Shown here one piece after another: positions 21,099-30,578 of a stretch of DNA of 64,000 nt. The stretch spans positions 434,001 through 498,000 of the forward strand of contig JASFAU010000005.1 in NCBI GenBank assembly GCA_039704465.1, written 5' to 3'. The position numbers and the translations under genes were made by a program. Within the stretch, counting starts at the first letter, position 1. Every line of letters starts with the position of its first letter. The notes beneath the pieces are model-generated. The model had not been told where the DNA came from. It was given only the letters and a program-made list of their open reading frames with translations, and searched no databases. This stretch comes from Plasmodiophora brassicae (lineage: Eukaryota > Endomyxa > Phytomyxea > Plasmodiophorida > Plasmodiophoridae).

Positions 21099-22431
21099 AT
21101 GCGTCGTCGACCACACCAGGTCGACGCTGAGGCAACTGAAGAACAGAAGACCAAAACCTTCGAGAAGATGAAATCAAAGCGCTCGAATAAATCCCAGAAG
21201 AATGCCGGCTACATTGACAGTGCGCCATGCACGGATGAACAACCAATGGAAGGCAGAGGGGAATGGAGTCGCGAGTGCGCTGGGGATGCAGAAGGAGCCG
21301 CCGAACACCCACAACCTAGCATGCAACAGGTGAGGGGCGAGCAAGCTGCAAACACAGACAGAGGCACGAGCACAGAGAACTCCCAAGTCTGCAAGTTAAG
21401 ACAACTTGCAGCAGACATTGAGGCTGGATATGCACAGGGCGCCAACAACCAGATCAATGTCACGCTATCAGCGCTGGATGAGCCGCGGCCAGCCATACTA
21501 GACAGTGGGGCTGACAGAACACTGATACCAATGGCAATAGCCAAGAGGTTATGCAGGATGCATCCAAACACCAAAATGACAGCACTGGAGAAACCAGTGA
21601 AGTTGATTCTGGCGGATAGCGAGGAAGCAGTGGGACAGGCCACCCACGAGATCCAAGTGGACATCCTCTTGCATACGCGTGCTGGGGAGCTGCAGATCCG
21701 CAAGCACACATGTCTCGTATGGGACGTGGAGTATGTGAAGGAAATCTACCTGGGTCAAGATCTCCTAGAAGAACTAGGCATAGACCCGAGAACGGCGTTA
21801 GAATACCTGATTGCAAGTATGAATCGAGACTCGTCATGCGGTGACGGCGATGAGTACATATTGGATCAGGATGAGGACGATGTCGCCATTGGCGAAGATG
21901 TCCCAAATGACATTCGAGAGGGCATAGACAACGCAATCGCTCGAGCAATGAAACAGGGGTTGCCACGCAAGTGGAAGAGAAGACTCCGAAGGTTGGCCTT
22001 CAAGAGATGGAATGTCTGGAGAACGAAGCTGGGACCAGATCCGCCAGCCAAGGTCACACCTTGTCGAACACGGTTAAGACAGGGAGCACGACCGTACCGT
22101 TGTAAGGCGCGGAGGTACAGCAAGGAACAAAGTGAGTTCCTGGCACAGTTCGTATCACTGTTGAAGAAATATGGGTTAGTGTACGAAAACCACAATAGTG
22201 AGTGGGCCTCACCAGTGGTGGTTGTTCGAAAACCCGGCAACAGAGGATGGCGAATGTGTGTTGATCTAAGAGAGGTCAACAAGTTGTGTGAAGCAACCGC
22301 ATGGCCAATGCCATTCCTGGAAGCCATTGTACAACACTTGGCAGGGTCCAAGTACTGGTTTTCCTTGGATGCATTCAAGGGCTTTTGGCTGATGCCGCTA
22401 GCAAAGGAATGTCAGGAAATGAGGTCGACGC
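21099..22431 (+). mobile_element. truncated LTR-retrotransposon pol fragment (protease plus start of reverse transcriptase)
   Basis: One open frame carries a polar Lys/Glu-rich stretch, a retropepsin-like domain with AILDSGADRTLIP (about 21,495-21,535), a linker, and the beginning of a reverse transcriptase: KYGLVYENHNSEWASPVVVV, WRMCVDLREVNK, and LDAFKGFWLMPLAKECQEM. The domain order and motifs are of the Ty3/gypsy type. Homology stops abruptly at about 22,418, before the YxDD catalytic motif. There is no RNase H, integrase, gag zinc knuckle or LTR in view. Base use is more AT-rich than neighbouring genes. The frame continues to 23,009 only by chance through unrelated sequence. It is a dead remnant that cannot transpose by itself. 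Confidence 0.8.
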
Positions 22432-23030
22432 CTGGATCATGCGGACGAGCGTCGACTTGCTTGACAACGATCGTTACCGGTCACCACCCTAATCTATCGT
22501 CTTCCCGACAGCGACTTCTGATCCACCGCCCAAGACCTCTCGTGTTCCACCTGTTCTCCATGTTTACTGGACCGAGGACGCGTATCCCCACCGGCCAGGA
22601 GCAGTATAGTGCCGATGGCATAATTTACCTACGGATTCTGCGGCCGCTTCACCACGACGCGTCGGTGCTGATGCCACCGACCCGGTTCCAGCAGTCGGGA
22701 ACGTGCACCATGATGTCGCTGCTCGCCCCCACGACCCGTCTTGATAGGGACGCCGATCGGGTTCGGGGAAGCGCTCCGATCGCCGCGTCCCGAAGTGCAC
22801 GCCATGCTGATGGACTCTGTCGAGGAGCACATCCTGAACATCGCCAACTTGGTCCAGCAGCAGGTCACGGGCAACGTGCAGGACCTCGGGGCCATATTCA
22901 ACAATGTTTTATTGTTGAAACGTTTGAACAGTTCCCGACAACACCGGGACTGTCGTCGTCCCCTTTGCGGGGTCACACTTTTTTTTTGGGGCGGCCGCGA
23001 CGACATTGACGACGACCGCGGATTGTGGGG
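22432..23030. other. spacer between retroelement remnant and PSMA6
   Basis: Contains a short plus-strand frame (about 22,800-22,935, MLMDSVEEHILNIANLVQQQ...) that looks helical but has no recognisable start or partner exon. Two small inverted repeats follow: CAACAAT..ATTGTTG at about 22,898-22,916 and CCCC..GGGG near 22,960-22,973. A run of nine T lies near 22,979. The promoter of PSMA6 must be here. Confidence 0.4.
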
Positions 23031-23950
23031 ATGTCGCGTGGGTCCAGTGCCGGGTATGACCGGCAGATCACGATCTTTTCGCCCGAGGGGCGCCTGTACC
23101 AGGTTGAGTACGCTTTCAAGGCGGTCAAAGCGGGCGGTATCACGTCGGTCGCCGTCAGGGGCAAGGATTCCGTCGTGCTGCTGACGCAGAAAAAGGTCAG
23201 GCGGGTGTTGACGCGCCTTGAGGTTGGAAACTGACAATGCCGGGTTGCAGATTCCCGATAAATTGCTTGATCCTGCAAGCGTCACGCACATGTTTCACAT
23301 AACGCCAAAGATCGGTGTTGTTGTTACGGGACTCATCGCTGACGCGAAAGCTCTTGTTAACCGTGCACGACAAGAAGCTGCGAATTTCCAGTACGCGAAC
23401 GGGTACATTCGTGACTTACACCGCTACGCTTGCTGTTTTCGTTGATTTCCTATTGAAATAGGTACGAAATACCAGCCCAGTATCTTGCTCAGCGACTTGC
23501 AGATGTCGGGCAGGTTTACACGCAGCACGCGTTCATGCGTGCACTGGGCGTTGTTTCCATTTTGTGTGCAATCGACCCTGAAGACGGTCCCGTCCTCTTC
23601 CGTTGCGATCCTGCCGGTCATTTCCTCGGGTACAAAGCCTGTGCTGCCGGCACCAAGGAGCAAGAGATTAACAATGTCCTTGAGAAACAAGTTCGTAGCG
23701 GATTAACTGCTGTGGCGTGTATTGTATGCTAATACTGTTTTAAAATCAGGTCAAGAAGAACGGCGAAATGACGTTCGAACAGGCTATCGAGACGGCCGTC
23801 GTTGCCATGCAGACGGTGCTGGGGTCCGACGTCAAGGCAACTGACATTGAGATTGCAATTGTTCGCAAGGATGCTAACGAGGGCAGGTTCACTATCCTGA
23901 CGCCGGATGAGATCGACCGCCACCTGTCGATCATATCCCAGCGTGACTGA
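23031..23950 (+). CDS. PSMA6: 20S proteasome subunit alpha-1 (PSMA6)
   Basis: Four exons: 23031-23195, 23251-23402, 23462-23690 and 23750-23950. Introns are 55, 59 and 59 nt; the product is 248 aa, matching the family. It starts [20 protein letters not shown], the N-terminal signature of alpha-type subunits ([20 protein letters not shown]). It continues with [17 protein letters not shown], then [40 protein letters not shown] and [20 protein letters not shown]. It ends [11 protein letters not shown]...[10 protein letters not shown]. It forms part of the outer ring of the 20S core and has no catalytic Thr, as expected. The last intron carries TGCTAATAC upstream of the acceptor, a good branch-point match. 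Confidence 0.97.
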
Positions 23951-24561
23951 TCGCGGTCATCACTCATCGCCCGCCTTAATGTCGATAAAGCTGATGCACG
24001 CCATTTGCGTCAACAATGCATCCACTTGCCTGCTGTCAACGCAAGCCAATGTGCATCCTGCACAGTACGTCTGCCGTCCATAACAAGGCACGCAGGCGTT
24101 GCCGAATCCTTGCTGTGGGACTGCTGCCCCTGGAAACCGCTTGATTGTTCATTCGACTCGACTGAATTCGCGCGCAGCGATGGGAACACCCGAGCGCCCA
24201 AACCAAACCTCATCTCTGTCCCCGATGCTATCGTTCGTGCTGATGGTACAGGCGCCGGGCGGCGTTCGGAAAATTCGTGAGGTGTCGCGGAACGCGCGGG
24301 GCAGCCGGCCGGGGTCGCGTTCGATTCCCCGACGGTCGGCCGCCACGAGAGTGGCCGCGTTCGCCCCAAAATTGTCACACGCGACTGGGAAGGGAAAAGT
24401 GTCGAACGCTGCTGGCTCTGGTTCCTTTGTGAATTATTGGAAGCCGGCCCGATCCAGTCGGCGAATCGGCCCGTCAAAACACCAATAATTTTCTGCCGTT
24501 CGACGGCGGTCCTGCGTCGTCGCCGTCGACGGCAAGGTATATGGCTGTCTAGGACCGCGTC
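23951..24561. other. intergenic spacer, nothing recognised
   Basis: About 610 bp between PSMA6 and the DENN-domain gene, both on the plus strand. A 155-codon minus-strand frame (24,010-24,477) has no recognisable motif and low-complexity composition, so I do not call it. Confidence 0.45.
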
Positions 24562-27500
24562 ATGGAGAAGGGCGGCGCTGCGAATTGCGCTAAGGCGCCG
24601 AGCCCGGCGGATGCGACCGCAGCGTCGTCGCCGACGGCCGCCCAGCAGCCGACCATTGTTGGATATTCCGCCGACCCGACCCAGAAGGAGAACTGGGAGA
24701 ACGATTTCGAGGACCTGGATGAGCTGGCGACAGCGTCAGGCCGGTTTGCCCCCTGGGGCACGGGCATGGCCCGCATCGACTCCATCGTGCCCATATCGCC
24801 GTCGTCCGTTCGAGGGACGGTCAACTCTGATGACCAGAAAGGCCCCGATCCTCGGGACATCTCCTCGTCCATGGCATCGGATGACGATTCTCCTCGTTTG
24901 CTGGCTCCGAAATTCCCGACGTCTGCCCTGCCGTCGCCGGCTCGAAGCGCTCTGGCTTCGCCCACGAAACGCGACGACGATCATGACGCCGGCTCGTCGT
25001 CATCGGAAGGCGACTGGGACAACGAAATCGAACAAGAGGACGCCGATGGCTCTGGGAGTCCAGCGGCTGCCGATGGGGCTGAAACTGGGACTGCTCTGGC
25101 CAGTACGATGCAGAAGCAGGTCTCGTCCCTGCTGCGGTCGTACCTGGCCACTGAAGACAACTTGTTAGCGTCAGGCATGCTGTCGACTCGCGGGCGAACA
25201 CCTTCGCATACGGTTATTCCACGACGGCATCGCCTGCTCCGTGCCATCCAAAGTGAGGATGACGCGCCATCTGTGAAGATCGTTGTCTATCCGAAGCCAT
25301 CCATCCTGTACTCAGAGCACACCGACGAGGGTCGCGCTTCGTTCCGCGAGTCGGTCCTCGAGGAATGGCTGTCGATGCTTGGCTTCAACCCGTCTCACGT
25401 TTATCTGTCGTATCCACCTGATTCCACGATGACGCTGGCCATTCCCCAGCTTCCCTCCAATCTTACGGTCGCCAAGCTATCCGAATGGCTGCAGACATGC
25501 ATGGAGCATGTGCACAATCTGTACAGGCATCGTGGCTCCCTCCAAAAGACGGAGCAGTGCTGGGATGCATCGATGTTTGCGATGAACCTGCTGTTGAAGT
25601 CAAAATTCGTCCTCAGCGACGACGTTCCAGAACACACGGCGAGACCGGTGTTTGACAAGCTGTACACGGTTCTATACGCTGCTGCGAAGACCATGCCCGA
25701 CAACCACATGGACACGTATTCGGGGTTTGTCACGACTGCCGTCAACATGTTCCCTAGGTATCGGGGCCTTCTTGAGCTCTTAATGCTGGCAGCCATTGCG
25801 CATACCGACGCGACCCGACTGAATCGAGTCCTAAGGAATTATGTCGTTGTGTACAGCATGCATGAGGACGCTGATACGCCGCTGAACGTCGAGGTCGCTG
25901 TCGATGCCTTGGTGTCCCTGCATTTGTACCTGAACCAGTACTCTCCATTGAACACATCGATTTTGACTGCAACCGCATCCTGGGACATTGCTGACGATCC
26001 CAATGTCCAATGGCTGGAGTACGCAATGAACGGGTGTGATATTACCCCCGACTTGTTGAGCGTTCCCGCCATATCACCTGAGAAGCTACGCCAAGAGCAA
26101 TGTGTGTGGAAGCTATGCGGATCGGCAACGTTCAGGATGGAATTGCTGGAAGTCTTATATGCCAGGATGAGCGCGACGAGTCTCCTGCGCGCCAAATGTG
26201 CCTACGTCATGGGCCACTATGCTCTGCATGAGCATAACGACACCGCGTTAGCCGAACGACTTCTGTTCGAGTGTGTGTTTCTCCTCGACCGCGTTACGCC
26301 CGTCCTTCCATCGCAAGTTCCGCTCGTGTCAGAGCTGGGAACCAACGCTCTTATTGCATATGGCGACATTCTTCTGTCCAACGGCAAGTACAAATACGCC
26401 ATTCTTGCTCTAGAGGCTGCTGTCTCCTGCTACAAGCTTCGCCGAGGCCAAGACTTTATGGTCATGGATCGTCGACTTTGCGACATTTGCACGGAGGCTC
26501 GTGACTGGGACAGGTCCCTGAAGTACCATCTGAAGATCCTCTCCACGTCCAGAACGCAGGAAAACGTTGCCGAGTTCGTGTACATTTCCCAGCAGATCAG
26601 CAAGATCTACACCGATCTCGGTGATTGGCCTCGTGCTGAAATGCACCTGCTTGACGCTCTGCATTTCCTGTCTCTGATATCGACGCGCGTTTCGCCGCCG
26701 CCGGTGTCTCCGGCTACTCACCAATCCGGCCCTATGGAGAGTGCCAACTCGGCTATTGAAGCGACTCACAACAGCGACCCATTGCCGGCGAACGACCTTC
26801 TTGTCGTACGCCGAAGTTTCAACTCCGACCAATCTCCTTTGAGGATTCGAGAGTCTGGCACTGTTGGCCGCTACAGTATCCAGCGTTCCATACATCACCA
26901 GCGTCCTCGTCTAGATGGGGCAGGATGTTCACGGAGCGTCGGCCGTCGTTCGGAGCTGATGTCGTTTGCACACTCATCCGTGAACGAAGTCAGTGCTGAA
27001 TCGACACCCCGTTCTGCCCCTGTTGACAGCGTCGCGTCTGCGTCGTCTGCTGGCACCGCTTCCAGCAACGTCAATTTGTCGTTGACGACTCGTAGTCGAA
27101 ACCGAGCGGCTCGCCTTGGTTTGTACCTTCGCCTTGCGCAGTTGTACATATCGGGTGGCATCCCCCAGGAGGCAGTGTCGTTGCTGCAGTCTGTTCTCGA
27201 TTCGGATCTCGCCAAGTCGAAGACACCATTGGTGAAGTTGATGATGGCCAAAGCTTGTCTCAAACTGGGCATGACATACCGAGTGTCGGAAATTCTCAGG
27301 GAGCTGAGCGATGACGATCCTGGTGATCCGTATGCCTCAGCCTCCTCACAACCCGGCCTGTTGCGTGCACCTACCAATCCATTCTCATTGTCAAACAGCA
27401 TAGTCTCGTCGCCCGAGTTCATCGACGTCCAGGTGGCTTTACTGACGCAACGCGAACAATATCCAGCTGCCCTTGTCGTCACCAACGACGCCATTCGTCA

Positions 27501-30450
27501 ATGCACGACGTCCAATCTGTTGCGGTTAGCTCGCCTGCATTCCCAACGAGCGAAGCTGCTGTATTCCGTTGCTATCCGCCAGCTTCATTCGCTGTGCCTT
27601 CCGAGTCACTCACCACCACCTACTACGAAAGATGCCTTCTGGGGCCTGCCCGATCTGAATCCGTGCATCAGTGCATTCTCCCAAGCGTATGAATACTTCT
27701 CAAAGGTCAATGACGTCTATCGCAGCGCGAAAATGCTGTCCGGTATCGCCCAGGCGTATCTCGACGTTCTTGTTCTCGTCTGTGTCGTGCTGAAGTGGCC
27801 TTTGGAAGTGCTCGCCCCATGGATGGAGGCGAACGGGTTCGATATGACGAGTACGAACGTTCTCCGACGAGTGGAGGTCCCTGCGTCGCAAGCACTGGAC
27901 ACATTTGTGGAATGCTACGATGTTATTCACCTGTTATCCGCCCTGTTGTCTATCGCCGAGTTGCGCACCGTTCAGGCCGCCGTCGAGCATCGTCAGAACC
28001 AGCAACGGGATCATCAGACGGCCTTTGACGACGATGTCAACAGTGTCGGGATCGCCTACTGGAAGGAGGTTCGAGATGCGTTTTTCCACCTGTTTGTTGA
28101 CGGGAGCGAATGTGTGATTCTGCGGTCGGCGTCTCCCGGGTATCGCTGCCGTCTGGGGCGATTCTTCTCGCGGCTCGTCCGGCTTCTGATGACGTTCAAT
28201 CCCGAATTCATCTCTGAGAACACGGCCGTTCTGGACGTGTTCGTCCTGTTCCAGATTGATATGGACCGCCTGGCCATGACAGGCGTACCTGCGGCGGAGA
28301 CGCACACGTCTTCATCTGCACAAACGACGACGGAGTCTTGTGCCGTCCCCAGCGAACAGCAGCTATCCCCAACTCGGTCGTCCGGCCTGTCGCCATCCCG
28401 TCCATCATCGATGACGTCGAGATCCATCTCGGGTAACAGGTCGTCTGGCGTATCGCCTTCGCGTACAGCACGCTTGTTGACGGCCGGGAAGAAGTTCACG
28501 TTGGGGCTTCGATCCAGTCGCAATCGTGTTTCGTCTCCCAAGCATTCGATGGGCTCTGGCGCTGATGTTGAAGGCGATGATCTGCTGCTGTACCAGAATC
28601 TTGCACCGAAGTTCAGCTGCACAACGACGCCGTCGGGGTCACTGTCGCATTCGGGCCCGACGTCTGCCGATATTGTCGACTGCCTGTGCCAAGTGCACCG
28701 CAATTGTATCCTGTTCGCGACCGGACGTTTGACGAACGCGGAAGTCCAGGAACGCAATCGGTCCTACGTTCGTCGGCAATTGACTCTGATGGCGCAGCGC
28801 CAGCCAGAGCCGGCTCTGGCGAAGAACGCGCCGCTATACTCGAACTTGACCTATGCGATCTCGGCGTCTGGGTTATTTGCATTGTTCTCGCCGTCATGCA
28901 TGCGCATTGCGATCGCTGTCCAATCGGATCCACACCGAAATCGCGAGTTCACGACGACCATGCTGCAGCGTCTGCGGGCCTCCAAGGAGAATCGTTCACG
29001 CGTCTACAGCAAACGGGAGAATATCCAGTCGAATAGTGCATCGGCGCTGTCGCTGGACGCCATCCGTATCGATGGCCTGTCGTCCGACAATATCGAAGGC
29101 AACCCGCCAGATGCGCAAGGACCCCTGATGGAGTCGCTGATGCCCGCTCTCTCCCTGGATTGCGTGAACCTAATGCTGTCGTGCTTGGACGCCCAGAATG
29201 TCATCGTGCTGCTGGCAGCTGTCCTCCTCGAGCAGCGTGTCATTCTTGCGTCATCGTCGCAGAACGCCCTCGTCGCCGTGTGCAGCTCGCTTGCATCTCT
29301 GATGTACCCGTTCCTGTGGCGCCATGCCTATGTTCCAGTGGTGACCAGATATACCCTCTCCTTGGTGGATCTGGACTGTCCGTACCTGATTGGAATCCAT
29401 TCGTTCCTGCTTGGCCTCGTGTCGCCACAGCAGCGGTCCAATGCCGTCGTCGTTGACCTTGACCACAACCACGTCATCAATCGCCCGCCGACCCTGACGG
29501 CGTTCCCGACGAAGATTAGCTCCCGCCTGTACAAATCCATTGTACGGTTCACGTCTGCCGACTTCGTCCAGCAGAATGCTGCCGCGGTCGGTAACGGTGT
29601 CCCTCACCAGCCGCGACCTTCGCTTCGCAGCGCTGTCCTGGCGCAACCTGTAGGCACCAGCCTGCCCCCGCTTCAGGTTGCATCTCCCCATCAAGGCCTT
29701 GTTACACTGCCGAAAGACGCCTCGAAGGAGCCGCCAACGCTAGCGCTGTCCATATTGATTCAAGGGTTCGTCGACACGTTCGCGTCAATGCTGTACCAGT
29801 ACAGGTTGCAGTGGGATCCGTTGTCGCAATCCCCAGCCTTCTTCAACGCCTCCGTGTTCGTCCAGGATGCGAAATCTGCGAATCGTACGTTTCTCGAGCA
29901 ACTCTGCAGAACAACGACGTTCGCATCGTTCCTGGAAGAACGTCACGCTGCGCTGCCCAGTACGCTTGCCGCCGACCTTTTCGAGCGTGCTGTGCTGTCA
30001 GCATTGAGCGCCAAGTGGACCAAGTTCCAAGCGTTCGAATCAGTGTCGTTTAGCATGGCGGTCTACGCGAGCCACAAGGGTAAGAAGCATCTCAGGAAGA
30101 GGTGGGCGGTCCTAAACGGGCGACGCCTTGCCTTGTTCGGGTCGAAGCGAGCGTCGAAGAAGACCAATGCCCGGCCACAACACGCGATCACGTTGGTGCC
30201 TGGTCGTTTCACGCTGGTGACGCCTGTGGACAACGATGACTCGATGTTTATGCTGTTAATCGATGAAGCTGGCGACCACGACCTGATGGATCCCATCGCA
30301 GACACTGGCCGTGACGAGTGGCGCTTCCGCCTGGAAACCCACGACCAACGGCGCCAGTGGACAATGGCGATCAGCGCTCGTGCCGTGTCTGATGGAGTCA
30401 GGCATAAGTGGGCCTTACTCGTCAAACAATACAATAACGACGATCGGTAG
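24562..30450 (+). CDS. giant DENN-domain protein with TPR-like middle and C-terminal PH domain
   Basis: One uninterrupted 1,962-aa frame starting MEKGGAANCAKAPS. An acidic N-terminus includes the block WENDFEDLD (about 45-55). Residues about 500-1,000 are helical repeats of TPR type (for example ALAERLLFECVFLLDR, KYKYAILALEAAVSCYKLRR, SLKYHLKILSTSRTQENVAE). Residues about 1,340-1,480 fit an upstream DENN segment. Residues about 1,520-1,660 form the core DENN: MPALSLDCVNLMLSCLDAQN, VLLAAVLLEQRVILASSS, MYPFLWRHAYVPVV, LDCPYLIGIHS and VVVDLDHNHV. A downstream DENN region follows. A PH domain (about 1,830-1,945) begins KKHLRKRWAVLNGRRLALFG and ends with RQWTMAISARA. DENN proteins are mostly Rab guanine-nucleotide exchange factors, so a role in membrane traffic is likely; the Rab partner cannot be guessed. 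It is striking for having no intron. Confidence 0.85.
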   Translation: MEKGGAANCAKAPSPADATAASSPTAAQQPTIVGYSADPTQKENWENDFEDLDELATASGRFAPWGTGMARIDSIVPISPSSVRGTVNSDDQKGPDPRDISSSMASDDDSPRLLAPKFPTSALPSPARSALASPTKRDDDHDAGSSSSEGDWDNEIEQEDADGSGSPAAADGAETGTALASTMQKQVSSLLRSYLATEDNLLASGMLSTRGRTPSHTVIPRRHRLLRAIQSEDDAPSVKIVVYPKPSILYSEHTDEGRASFRESVLEEWLSMLGFNPSHVYLSYPPDSTMTLAIPQLPSNLTVAKLSEWLQTCMEHVHNLYRHRGSLQKTEQCWDASMFAMNLLLKSKFVLSDDVPEHTARPVFDKLYTVLYAAAKTMPDNHMDTYSGFVTTAVNMFPRYRGLLELLMLAAIAHTDATRLNRVLRNYVVVYSMHEDADTPLNVEVAVDALVSLHLYLNQYSPLNTSILTATASWDIADDPNVQWLEYAMNGCDITPDLLSVPAISPEKLRQEQCVWKLCGSATFRMELLEVLYARMSATSLLRAKCAYVMGHYALHEHNDTALAERLLFECVFLLDRVTPVLPSQVPLVSELGTNALIAYGDILLSNGKYKYAILALEAAVSCYKLRRGQDFMVMDRRLCDICTEARDWDRSLKYHLKILSTSRTQENVAEFVYISQQISKIYTDLGDWPRAEMHLLDALHFLSLISTRVSPPPVSPATHQSGPMESANSAIEATHNSDPLPANDLLVVRRSFNSDQSPLRIRESGTVGRYSIQRSIHHQRPRLDGAGCSRSVGRRSELMSFAHSSVNEVSAESTPRSAPVDSVASASSAGTASSNVNLSLTTRSRNRAARLGLYLRLAQLYISGGIPQEAVSLLQSVLDSDLAKSKTPLVKLMMAKACLKLGMTYRVSEILRELSDDDPGDPYASASSQPGLLRAPTNPFSLSNSIVSSPEFIDVQVALLTQREQYPAALVVTNDAIRQCTTSNLLRLARLHSQRAKLLYSVAIRQLHSLCLPSHSPPPTTKDAFWGLPDLNPCISAFSQAYEYFSKVNDVYRSAKMLSGIAQAYLDVLVLVCVVLKWPLEVLAPWMEANGFDMTSTNVLRRVEVPASQALDTFVECYDVIHLLSALLSIAELRTVQAAVEHRQNQQRDHQTAFDDDVNSVGIAYWKEVRDAFFHLFVDGSECVILRSASPGYRCRLGRFFSRLVRLLMTFNPEFISENTAVLDVFVLFQIDMDRLAMTGVPAAETHTSSSAQTTTESCAVPSEQQLSPTRSSGLSPSRPSSMTSRSISGNRSSGVSPSRTARLLTAGKKFTLGLRSSRNRVSSPKHSMGSGADVEGDDLLLYQNLAPKFSCTTTPSGSLSHSGPTSADIVDCLCQVHRNCILFATGRLTNAEVQERNRSYVRRQLTLMAQRQPEPALAKNAPLYSNLTYAISASGLFALFSPSCMRIAIAVQSDPHRNREFTTTMLQRLRASKENRSRVYSKRENIQSNSASALSLDAIRIDGLSSDNIEGNPPDAQGPLMESLMPALSLDCVNLMLSCLDAQNVIVLLAAVLLEQRVILASSSQNALVAVCSSLASLMYPFLWRHAYVPVVTRYTLSLVDLDCPYLIGIHSFLLGLVSPQQRSNAVVVDLDHNHVINRPPTLTAFPTKISSRLYKSIVRFTSADFVQQNAAAVGNGVPHQPRPSLRSAVLAQPVGTSLPPLQVASPHQGLVTLPKDASKEPPTLALSILIQGFVDTFASMLYQYRLQWDPLSQSPAFFNASVFVQDAKSANRTFLEQLCRTTTFASFLEERHAALPSTLAADLFERAVLSALSAKWTKFQAFESVSFSMAVYASHKGKKHLRKRWAVLNGRRLALFGSKRASKKTNARPQHAITLVPGRFTLVTPVDNDDSMFMLLIDEAGDHDLMDPIADTGRDEWRFRLETHDQRRQWTMAISARAVSDGVRHKWALLVKQYNNDDR

Positions 30451-30578
30451 CATTCGTCTTCCTGATCAACCCAAAGCCTCCCAGACTCTTACAATAATTA
30501 CCTTAATAGTTGTGTCTATTACAACAGCTGTGTCATCTTCATTACGGGATTGCCCCCAAACAGGACCTCTATGAGTCG

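Noticed and set aside
21118..22431. The 9-bp direct repeats near the pol fragment as a target-site duplication
   Set aside because: LTR elements usually make 4-6-bp duplications, no LTRs are visible, and GTCGAC words are common in this DNA; kept only as a weak boundary clue.
24010..24477. A 155-codon minus-strand frame upstream of the DENN gene
   Set aside because: No recognisable motif, biased Ser/Arg/Pro composition, and it lies where the DENN promoter must be.
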